Positions 12,901-24,900 of a stretch of DNA of 29,882 bases are shown here, piece by piece; position 1 is the stretch's first letter, and each line of letters starts with the position of its first letter. The stretch is from the NCBI GenBank assembly GCA_000934455.1, contig KN883923.1:135048-164929 (forward strand), written 5' to 3'. Made by a program: the position numbers and the translations under genes. The notes beneath the pieces are model-generated. The model saw only the letters and a program-made list of their open reading frames with translations, was not told the origin of the DNA and ran no database searches. This stretch comes from Apostichopus parvimensis. Its lineage: Eukaryota > Echinodermata > Holothuroidea > Aspidochirotida > Stichopodidae.

Positions 12901-15900
12901 TTTCAAAGTGCCTGGGAAACTATATTCAAAAGATGTTATGCCAAGTTTGCAGGATATAGATTACCACTGTTGATGCTTGGATATTAAACACTAACGAATT
13001 CATAGATAAAGGATATGAAATGGTAATTAAAGGAATTAAACTTTGTTGTGAAATTTGGAATTATCCTAAGAAGAACTACACGCTACATTTGATTATCTCT
13101 TACTCAAATCTCACCCCTTGGCTGCAATTTATCAGTGAATTGGATGAGACAACTAATTAATCGAACCATGGATGACCATACAGATGCTCAGTATTGAAAT
13201 TTGATTGATATCATCTCATTGAAAGGATATTGTACCTTTATCAATATGATCCCTTAGGTCCTCTCGTCCATACTGTACAAGGAGGATTTTGAATTCCTGC
13301 ATTTGTGTTTTGCTTTCTTCATAAATTTGTGTCCACCAGTGCTGAAGCACATATTCCAACCTGAAAAAAGCCTCTCTCCCTTTCTCTGCTTTCCACTTGT
13401 TCTCCAACTGCAGGCCTCTGATCAATCCCTGGCATAGTTTCTTATCATAAGTTATAACTTCAATATGGAAATCAGAAAATGGATAAGGTGGTGGACCTAG
13501 GAATAAAGATACAACAGTACATACTGTACGGTAACATTGGAAGCAACTGCTACAAAGGCTCCAATATGTTCTGCATGCATGGTTACAAAATTTCCATTAG
13601 CTTAGATACACAAATGACACCCACTAATGACACCCATATGGCTTAGGAATGAAATTATACTAAAGGAATTGTAGGACACTGTTTCATGACTTGTAATCAA
13701 TTACTCATAATTATTTCAATTTTTCATCAGTCACTGGTCATATGCAGAAGGCAATACCATCGGTTTGATTATGATCTCAACACGGACCAGTTGGAATATA
13801 TCGGTATACAGCTGGACCTTATTTCAGACACACACTGTTCAGTGGAGAAAGTTAGAATCACTGCAATACTTGAAAATATAATCGTTTTGAACAAAATGTA
13901 CTTTTGGAACTTATTTTGTTAACTATAATATCTACTGTTTTTATTTCATTATTATGTCACTTTGTGTTTTACCTGAGAGCTGTCAATATAAGAATAATTT
14001 GCATATAATGCCAAAAATTTGGGCAACTCCCTGATCAAACCTTGTGTTTTATATTGTTACACAGCATTTGTACTAAGGACTCTCAACAAGAATTTGCTTC
14101 ATGCCTAAAACAAGTATTTACTCTGTGAATCTAAATTGCATAGAGTACTAGATATATATGCAACTACATAACAGGAAGAATATTGTACGAGAACATTCTA
14201 GAGTGACACTCTAGTGGTATCTACATACCGAGTATGAACTTCAACCAAGATTTGTTTTTGAGTTTTCAAGTTTTCAGACTTGTTTTTGTATGTATTTTAG
14301 ATCCTCCTGCAAGCAGGAACTTGCGAAGAAGCCATCATTGGCTTATCAAAGCCGCAAGCTGACCGAAGTCAGTGTCTTAGATTCATATGTAACGTCCATG
14401 ATTATGAATTGTCAATTGTCAACAACTCTGTAACTGGACGGCATACATTAATCTTGGAGTGACTCGAACTCGGGACCTTATGATTGAAAGGCACCGGCGT
14501 TAACCACTGAGCTAACACTCCACAAACTTTGACCACTGTTGACCACAAACGACCTTCTATCTGCACCAATTCCAATAGGACTCTTGAACTCTTCCAGGGG
14601 GATAAACATACAAGGCATGCAGTTAAACATACTCACAGATGCATACAAGCACAAAGGTGTGTTTCACAATTGGACTAAGGATTACAATGTGGTTTCCATT
14701 GTTCAAGTTCATGTAACCTAACCTAAACAATCTTAACAGTATTTAGAATTCTTCTAGGACTAGGAATTCTTTTGTTAAATTTCTCAGTCAGAACACAAAA
14801 CAAGTGCACATCCACACGTGCATACACAAGGCCATCACAATCACATAGATTCATTTTGCCTATTCTTGCATGAAATGTTCTGCTTTTTTTGGGTCTGCAA
14901 CTGGGTGCAAAGACTGCCTTGGTATTAATCAAGGGTCACTGGGGCCATTGTGTAAGGGGGGAACACTGAGGGTTATTGTTAGTTTCTTAATAACCCTGTG
15001 GTCTTTCAAAATCCAAATGTTCAGAAAGTATCCGACTTCTGAGCATTATCTAGGGAACACCAAGACAAAATAAATAAGAAAATGGACATCAGAATGCAGG
15101 GTACTAAAGTCAGATAGCTATATTTGATACTTTAGCCACTCAGTCAAGAATCATAATTTATTATAATAAAATATTATATTAATATAATATTAATATATTA
15201 AAACCTATGAAAAGTAGGAATAAATGCCTTACCATTGGGGGCGACCAACGAAAAACTTAGGAATAAATAACAAAACATCGTTCTGTGCAAAAGATGTGTC
15301 CATCCATTGTATTCAGCACATGTAACCCTACTTGTATGAGTTAGCACTAAAAGACTCCAAGGTTATCAAAGCTAATGCTTGCAACTTCAAATGATTAGCA
15401 CAAACAACTTTAGGCAGAATTTTTATCTTGATAAATTATAGACCAAAATCTGAGTGCGAGTAATGTTCTTTTTTATCACTTGTTTTATTTTTAAATTTAT
15501 TCACATCCAAACTACGTTAATTGTTTGAAACGGCTGCTTTAAGCCTTAATTAATGTTGTCATCATCTCAACAGTGCAGGCCCAAATTATTAATACAATTA
15601 CACCATTTTTTAGTAGTCAAGCCACTTCAATTAATGAGCCTCATATGTTCAATGGGTCATTTCTCACAACAATAATTTCTAGAGATGTACAACAGAGAAT
15701 AGTATTGCCTTTAGACTATGCACAACAAGTTATAAATGACTGTCTTTACCTCATCCTTTAAGTTATAAATCCAACAGCATGACAGATATGGCTACATACT
15801 AGATACCCCTTCCCCTCCCATCCTTTGTTGTTCAAAGATGTGGGGTGGCAAATAGCCAAACTGTTCTCTTTTGTGTATGTTAAAGTCACAATGGCTACAC

Positions 15901-18900
15901 CTGATATTTTTTTTATAGTTTTACAAGGCCAGAGTGTTTCCCACAAATTAAACCATGTACCTGCAGTTGACTCATCTTCAAAGCTTTCCACTTTGCAACA
16001 AACAAAGAGAGAACACAACTTACCATAATACAACTGTCTGGCTTCTCTGTTCAAATCACAATCACACATTGCATCGAAAAGGGTTTCCTTCATATTGACA
16101 TCATCAGCTCGAATTTGGCGACTTCTCCAAATGTTTAACATTCTGAAACAAATTTGTGGTGAATGTACCTTTTGCTCCATAATGTAATCAATGTCTTGAG
16201 ATTTGACCAAAACTATTGCAAGTTTTTGCCAATTGTCAGAGAGAAGAGCTGCAGTGCTTTCAAGCTCATGTTGTCTCAGACCTAAAATAGATGTAGAAAT
16301 ATCACAGATGTTACAAACAGAAGAATCATGCAATTCCAGCTAGGATACTAAATATAATGACAGAAAAACAAGCTGTGGCAACCATGTTCTGAGATTTTTG
16401 ACTGTACGAGTATAACAACCCATAGCTGTCCAATTAGGAAAAAAGGTGTCGTGGCTACTGAGTATTTATTATAAGGATACAAATGATAGGCCTGATCGAT
16501 GCAGAGAAAAAAACAGCCTCTTACATATATTTGTGTCATGACTAATACTTCAAACTTGCAAAAAGCATGTAAGTTTTATCCCATTTAAAATCCAATGATC
16601 ATAAAACTGTACAATTATGATGGCATATCATGTATGCATAAGAAAACTGCAAGTAAACATGATTCTCATGAATGTAAACTGAAGTAATGAAACCTTCACT
16701 TGGTATATATGTGGATGCCTATATTAAAAAAATACAAATCTGTGGATTCAAGTTAAAGTCATGGTCATCTGTGGTCAGCAATGTCAAAATTGCCTGCAAA
16801 TATGGGGAATTTGCAATGATGAACTTATAATTAGGATACAGTATGGCATGTACCATATTGCTAGGAATCCTGTTGTTTTAGTAATGGTAAAGAGGTGACA
16901 CCTTTAATCCCATGGCCATTTATCAGTCAAAATGTGACCTCAAGAGGTGAACGTTTATATATCATGCCAGATTCCTTAAACATTCAGCTAATTATGTCAT
17001 CACATACTAAGTACATGTACGCATACTGGTTGTGCAATATACATTCAAATAGAAATACACAGCAATGTGGTTAAATGGTTTAATATGGCAACAGCTTGCC
17101 AATGGCTTGCCAGATCATTATGCTGTGTCCTTGACTCCTTGGGCAAGGCACTTAATCTCCATGGCCTTTCTTCACCCAGGAGTTTAAGTGGGGAACTGCC
17201 ATGTACTTTGTAAATATAGCTGTATGCACAGGATTAAGATAGCAACCTATAGCATTTGCCTGAAGAGATGTGGACATGGGCAAAATTAACTTTATTCATT
17301 TTAATCAGTACAAAGTTTTATGAAAATTATAAGCCTGTCCAATTGTTTCCATCAATACAATATTTAACTGCATATGGTTTGCACAATTAGGAGAAGGCTT
17401 GTAAAGGTAGTTGTTAACTTGAAGCTGGACAATATACATTAAAAGAGACTTGTAATAACACATGATTCTTGTGATCTCTTAGTACTTATTCTGTAGTGAT
17501 TGCGTAGGTCAGCTGAATGTGCAGCTTCTTCTAGAAACGCAAAAAACAAATGTAAATACTAAGAATAGATTATATCATGCTGTGTGGCAGACTTTCAGAA
17601 TGGCTCCCTGGGCCATTATATACTGCATGCACATCAACCATCAACTAATATTTTACACATATATTTATACATCTATTTCCAAGCATGGCAAATTAGTAAA
17701 CAGGATCCATTTTCCCCATTTGAAACTAAAATGACCAGCATTCAAACTCACATATATGAATGTAATTTTAGTAATTACTGGAAGTTTTTGAGTAGATCTG
17801 GTTGAAATTGGAGTGATGTGTTAGTCACCATGTTCAACAGTGATCTCAGAAACATTTCCACAAAGAATTATACTTAATGTACAGTATCTCAGAGACCTTG
17901 TGAGGGTCCAGAGGGCTTCAGCTGCAGCTTTTGCAAATATTCATTCTTTTATTGAAGTTAGTTTAAAGCAGAGAAATACATTTCTGAGGGGATATAAATT
18001 AGATGAGAGGACATCACTCTTTCCGTCCATCTGTGTCTCTTAATGTGTCCATCTGTGTCTCTTAACGTGGAATAAGTTTGTTTCATTTCAGTTAGTCTCT
18101 GAATAAGATCCTGCTAGGATAAAAACGTCAGGCCCTCTTAATACTTTTACATATTAACCAATCCAGGCTTTTTGCGGTAGATAAGCAGTTTCCTAACAGT
18201 TTTTTCTTTCTGGGAAATAAATTTCAGCAGAATGAATTGAAACCCCCAGAAGCTGTTGCATTTTGTAAGCTTAATATTAAGTAAATCTGAGAAATGTAGA
18301 TCTTTAAGGGAGAAACAGAGAGAATGATCATTACTCTTTATATTTTGTTTTATTATTGCAACATTTATGGGTGTAATATACCACACTGTTCAGCTGCAAT
18401 TTTGGCATTGATTTGAGACAAACAGGATTTGAAACCTTTTACATTCTCTAAGTTCTTCTTTCAAGGTCAAAGTTAGGCACTGAAACCAAAGCAATCAGTA
18501 GGGCATGTAATAGCAACTTCCATATTTTAGCTTCAGCAATTGTGAAACTCCATCTCCAATACAGAAAAAAAAACAATGTAATAAATATAGTGGCTGAATG
18601 ATGTCAAATTTAGACTTGCTCGGCTCTTTAGACTTGCTCAAGTCTTCAGCCATACATGTTCATGACAGTTATCTCTATCACATAGACCAGTGATGATAGA
18701 AGTATATGTGTCCCTCGGTTGGGCATGTTTAACAACATCCTGAAACAACCAACTTTCATCAAACTTGCACCGTAGTCAAAGTCATAATCTGAACAATATA
18801 TCATACACATGTCTTACTGCAACATAAGCTACAAACATGTTGCTTGCTTAGAAATTGTTACTATACATTCAAAGTCCACCTTAAAAGCATGTGCCTTCAA

Positions 18901-21900
18901 TAGCAGTATCTATAGTGTTTATCATCAGTAGTATTTGTAAAAATCTAGACATGGATCTGATACCTATAAGATTTAACACTTTTATATACTGTAGGGCTAC
19001 CATTCACTCCACCTACCCCATTTCTCTAGGAGCATTCATCCCCGTTTCTTACAATGAAATGCAAGAGAAATCACTAAGCCTGGAACCTTATATTCTGTTC
19101 ATTAATAAAGATAGGAATTAGTAATATTCTTGTGCAATAATTCACATTAAAATTCAAATTTAGCAACTTCCAGAAAAGAAATAATATTCAAATTCTAGTC
19201 AATCTAGTCTCAAAGACAGTATTATTAATCAGAAATAATTGGATTGGGTGATGTCATGATTCATTACAGGTATTGAACCAAAGTTAAGTTACATTGTTAC
19301 ATATTGCTTCTGAATTATAATCATTGTCACAAGAAGCTCCATAAAATGAAAGAGAAAAGGAAATTTAAGTTTAATAGATGGTTAGAAGAGACACTGGAAA
19401 TAAAGTAGCTTGTGAAATCACTATGAATTATTTTCTTCAGCTGTCCACTTTTTTATCTTATAGGTTAAATTTATAGGTGCATCCAAGATGGACCCATTTG
19501 AGACAAAAACAAAGGAGTTGCTATAAACGTAGAATACAGACGATTAAAAGGAAAGAACATAGATTACGATATGCAGTAGGGTAGAGTCACATAAACTCTA
19601 ATGAACGGTTTGTCTTATTCACATATAGCATGTAACATTAACTTTACAAGAGCAAGCAAATACCTTACCTTTATATAGTTCTTTTTCTGCAACATGTCCA
19701 AGGCCAATGTCATACAGTACAGAGGCAAGCATCTCAATTTTGTTTGCATCAAAAGATTGAAGCATACTCCAGTATGAGAACATTCGATAGATTCTTTCAG
19801 GGAGGGGTTGGAATGTTTCCCTAAAAGCATCCAGACGCACATCAGAAATCAACAGCTTTTCACCAAGTAATCTCCATTGTTTCGTTTTAATTCGATGGCT
19901 TATTCGATGTAAAACAGATTCATTTAAACCTGTAAAGGACAAAATAAAGGTTCAAAACTTGTTTCATCACCAGAGGCAATGATGTTGAGACTCATAACTT
20001 CAGGTTGTCCAACATTTTCTCTTTTCTAACCATAACTCCCTAAGAAATTGCTTTTTTCCCCATATATGTATCCATTAAACTATTTTTTTTTTAATTCAGA
20101 GACTGGAAGTAGAGGAGCCTGGGATTTACAGTCCTCTTCTGACCTCAGATGAACTTTGATCTTCACCAGTTTAATCCTCTTTCTAGTACTCAGCACAGGG
20201 ATGTAGGCTACACATCAGGTATGAATTTCAACCAAGATATACTTGTTGGGTTATGGTGTTGACAACCACACAGACCTACCCACATACAAACACATGCCAT
20301 TATTGCATATATACCTTTTACCATTTGCAAAGGATCAAAAATAGACCAGCAAACACATTTTATGTGTGTAGGTCTGTGTGTGTATGAGCTTTCACTTGTG
20401 TTTTATTCTTCTGGAAATAATCTTTATCATTCAGCAATATCACTTCTCTACGGTCAAATTCAAATTCCCAACAGTTAAATTCTCAAAAGTAAAAAACCCA
20501 ACAATGATTGGTACAACTTAAAATAAAGAAAATACATTTGTACTGACATTGTAAATTTGCACAACTAAGAATGGGTTTTTAATTTTTCTCTTTCTTGATA
20601 ATCTCTTGTACTTGTTCTGAACCTGCCCTATATTTACCCCTTAGGTTTGATGCCAGACTTTGCCTATAGTAACTACGTATTTTGATACGGTATATGTGTC
20701 CTTACATTGATAGCAAAAGTTGCCTTTCACTTCATTGGGCCTTTTGACCTCTGATCTTTCATTTTAAAGACCTTCAAGTGGTAATTCCCTTTCATTGGGC
20801 ACTTTACATATAAGCACAAAAATTATTCATTTGACCTTTGACCTTACTTAACATGGTAACCACAAATTTTATATTACTTGACATACCCACTATACCTGTG
20901 CTTATTGCAAGTTGATTCAATATGTCCACTTAGAGTTAATGCAAAAAGTCAGGTTTCACTGAATTTGACCTCTGAGCTTTTGACCTATCACTCTGTACAA
21001 GTTCCCATCATAGGGCATCTTCCTACTAAGTTTGAAGCAGTTTGGCCCTTGATTGTACAGAATTGTTTGCATTGCAAATTTGCAGTGCATTTGACTTTGA
21101 ATCTATGACTTTGACTTTAGTTAATATGATAACCACATATTTGGAGAGTAATTGACATTCCTATTGCACTTATGAAGGTTGCAAGTCAATTCAATGTTTC
21201 CACTTTGATTTATAGCAAGTAATCTGTTTTGCTTTAAAATTAGTCTTTTGACCTAGAGCTAACTTTATCATTTGTTCTGTAGGTTTGTAAAACCTATGAT
21301 CCCATCATATAGCATCTTCTAGTGTTTACACACGTCCAAAAATGGGGAACCGGGTACCCGAGAGCCATTACCCGTCGGGTATACGGTTACCTGAAAAAAA
21401 TTGACCTTTACCCTAGTGTATCGCGAATTTCAAGAAATTACTATTGGATGCTATACTGGATGAATTATATTCTCCACTGACAATGTTTTCATGTTCAAAT
21501 AGGTGTAAGATGGTAGCCTAACACAGGACTGTGTCAATGGGAAATCTAGCCTCACCATCTGTTTATTCGCTGAAATTGTGACGCAATTATAAGATATCCA
21601 TGGAATACTTTTATTATTGCTGTTAACTTCGACCACATCGTAGCCTTACACCACACTAAGTCAATGGGAAAATCTTACCTAATCTTCGGTTTGCTAAAAA
21701 AAAATCACACTTTGCTTAGGATTCAGGTAATAAATTAGGAACCAGGTAGTACCGCGTCAGGAAGGTACCCGGGTACCTGGATACCCCGTGCAAACACTAG
21801 CATCTTCCTAACAAGTATACAGAAAAGTGTGACACAAATTTGCACTGAAGTTATACCTTTGAACCATGACCTTGTGACCTCAGCTACCATGGTAACCACA

Positions 21901-24900
21901 TCTATCCACAGTGCATGTCCTACCCTTAACACATTTGACTATTGCAACTCAATTCCATGTTTCCCCTTGGAGTCATAACAAAATGCATTTGTTTGCATAA
22001 TTTGACCTTTAACTGCGGATCTTGATTATGATTCCATTGAAACTGATTTGAAGGACAGAAATTATGTCATAGAGATTGTTTGAAACATACCCTGCTCAAT
22101 ATCATCAGCAAGAGTGTCACAACCAATGGCAAGACAGGCTTTTAGAAGTTGACCCAGCTTGTTGCATCCTCTCTCATTTGTGTTCCAAATGTCAAAGACA
22201 GTCCTAAGACAGTCATTAGGATTCATATCCTGTGTTAGCTTTCCAGTGAGTTCACGTTGCTGTACACCAAGCTCAGCAGCAAACAGTTTCCATCTGCTTG
22301 TTACTGAAAGTATCACAGTATTCAGAACAGTCTCATCAAAGCAACCACGGTCAGGAACTGCAAAGGGAGAAAAAGTTTCTCTAAGGTGTTAATTTTATCC
22401 GTTGTAAACTAATTCATATCGGATGATTCTTCAATTACTAACCCTTAGAGTTGGTCAACGTTTAAACCATATTTTGGATAAAACAAACCAAAATAGGCTT
22501 GACAAAGATCGCAGTGGTGGACATATTAAAATCTTTGGCTGGTCATAACCAAGCCTGTGGGCACATGCCGTATGAAATTGGTCTTAAGATCAAAAAACCT
22601 CTTCAACAGAATTATGGGGGAATAATACAGCTGTGTTTCAGAACACATATATTGATTGCCCTTTGACTCTAGGTTTATATGCCAGTCGAATATCCCTTAT
22701 ATTTTTCCTACATTAATTTATAAAAGGAGCAAGTACTGTGGGACACTGCTGAGAACAAAAGTGTGTCTACATTTAACATTGTGATTTAATTCCACTGCTT
22801 CTAGAGCAGTCATCCAGCCTTGCTTTACATCCCAATAGTCTGGGATCTCCATGCACAGCAGATAAGACCTTATCAAGTCTTGTACCATTTGAATCAAATT
22901 ACTGTCGAAATAGAAATATCATTCATTTCATGTTTTGATATAAAAGAACAAATTGTAGGAATTATTTAAATTTGTTAAACTAATATCAACAATACACACT
23001 TGACACACAACTGTAAAACAGTAGTTACAACAGCTCTGAATGTGGTAAAGTTTTCAGACTTGACTACTGCAGAAGTCAAACAATCTTTGACCACGACAAA
23101 AAGGCAACAGTGTTCTTGTAAGCACTAAGGTGCATTCACATATCAAGTATAACATTCATCCGAGCTTGGCTTTTGGAGTAAACATGTTTACCAGAAGTTA
23201 AATGAATTTCTCTTATGTTGATCTTTGACCTCCACCAATTTCAGTAGGCTGTTTGCACTTATCAAGGGAGACCTACATACTAGATATGAACTTCAACCAA
23301 TTGTCCTTCTTGAGTTAACTTGTTCACAAGCTTTTCCGACTTTGAACTCTATTGACCTCAATGACCTTTGATCTCCACCAATTGTAATAATCTTCTTGCA
23401 CCCCCTAACACAAATCCACATACCAAATGTGAAGTTCTGTTATCATGTACATTTTGAGTTATCGTGGTTACAAACTTGATTCTCACACACACGCAGACAC
23501 ACCCAAGCCAACTTGAAGACAAAACATATTAGCCTGCCTATGGCAAGTAACCCAAAATCTTTGGAAACATCAATGCGCAGAAGCTTTCAAATGATAATTT
23601 TTCATCACTTTCACCGACTTATCTTCAAACTTCAAGGATATTCAAGAACTAAGATAGAGGCATTTTGTTTTTATGTTTTCCCTACTTTTTCCCAACCATC
23701 CTGTTTTCCAGACTGCTTGGAAACAATCAGTATTTCTATGACACCAGGGTAATGTACCACATATATGCGTGTGGTGAAAGAGCTACACGTTTACCATGTA
23801 GATTTCTCATACATTTCCTGCAATTTCAAAGAAAGTAACATTAGGCTTAAGTATGCTATTATTGTTTAGGTTAAATTGGGTTTTAGGTTGATTCCATAAT
23901 GGACTGTTCCCATCACTAAGAGATTTGTAGCAAGTTTTTTAAACACACAACTTTGAATATCATAGTTTACCTTTTTCAATGTGATCCCTTATATCTTCTC
24001 TTCCATACTGTCCAAGAAACATGAGAAAGCGCTGCAGATGAGTATGATGCCCTGCATGCATATCCTTCCACCAACTCTGCAGCACAGATTCTAACCTGAA
24101 GAAGTCATTCTGATCTCTTTTTGTACTTGCTCTCCATTTATCAGTCAGTTCCAGTTCAGTGATCAATCCATCACAGAGTTTGCTATCAGCAACTATAGCT
24201 TTAACTTCGTACACAGAAAATGGATATGGTGGTGGTTCTAGGAATGAATAAATAATATATGCATGTAGTTACTTCATAGGACAAACAAGAAAATACTCAC
24301 AGCTACTTAACAATATACAATACCATTTGTATGACTTAAAACAAACTTCTTATGTAGTGTGAAACTGTTTCCTAATAACACTTGCATGTAGATTTAGATG
24401 TGGCTTCACTCAATCTATCCCATAGGTATTTTGCTATTTGTATTTATCTGGCTATACAGACTCATGCAGTGCACAACTTTAATAACTTCTTAAAGCATGT
24501 GGGGGGAGGTGACATAATGGGAAAACAACTGTGGAACTGCTTTGAGCCTTAGAATAAATTCAAACAACTATTTACATACTGAAGTAAAATTTGTTTTTAT
24601 TGTTGCTAACTTCTGAAACAGAACTCAACATAAGCATAAAAACCCCATGAACACTTCAATAGACTTTTAACTTCCTGTCTCTAATCTAAACTGAGTATTT
24701 ATCAACACAGCAGTACCAATATAGTATGCTAATAATAAAATACAATTAATTCTTTTTAAACCAAGAAGAATTACTACCTTCCAGATGGCTGAACAGAAGG
24801 ACTTATTTATTTGGGAAACAATTGTCAATCTACAGACAGTTCGTAAGCATCAACATATTATATAATATTACAATTACACCTTAAAAATGCATTCATTGAT

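Larger units (their letters stand above)
13497..16023 (-). other. Intron 5, 2.5 kb
   Basis: Contains a tRNA-derived SINE (14300-14522), a TGACCT-type repeat piece (about 14522-14860), a hairpin at 14197-14215 and an AT palindrome at 15170-15191. No coding exon found on either strand. Confidence 0.6.
16282..19668 (-). other. Intron 4, 3.4 kb, separates the module sets
   Basis: The longest intron. It contains an interspersed-repeat-like piece (about 17090-17235), a 22-bp direct duplication (18026-18069) and an 18-bp duplication (18609-18644). The rest is featureless to me on both strands. Confidence 0.6.
20740..22040 (+). repeat. Tandem array of an approximately 275-bp repeat
   Basis: Corresponding points ATGGTAACCACA occur at about 20852, 21126 (ATGATAACCACA) and 21889. 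Each is followed by a TTGCAA-TTGATTCAAT-type segment, a CCACTT-GAGTTAAT-type segment, TTTGACCT blocks and CATCAT-GGCATCTTCCTA. Spacing is about 272 bp for the first pair; for the second it is the same once the 480-bp hAT insertion plus its 8-bp duplication is removed. A partial monomer precedes and another follows. Confidence 0.65.
19930..22090 (-). other. Intron 3, 2.2 kb, repeat-filled
   Basis: Holds a TGACCT-type repeat piece near 20130-20400, then an approximately 275-bp tandem repeat array (about 20740-22040) interrupted by a hAT-type element. No exon found. Confidence 0.6.

Noticed and set aside
14455-14522. Functional tRNA gene.
   Set aside because: The anticodon arm is imperfect and the tRNA-like part continues into a SINE body.
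15758-16333. Taking the whole 191-residue minus-strand open frame as one exon.
   Set aside because: Only 16281-16024 has the death-domain pattern and phase 1-1 splice sites; the rest reads through a consensus donor (G|GTAAGT) and the upstream acceptor.
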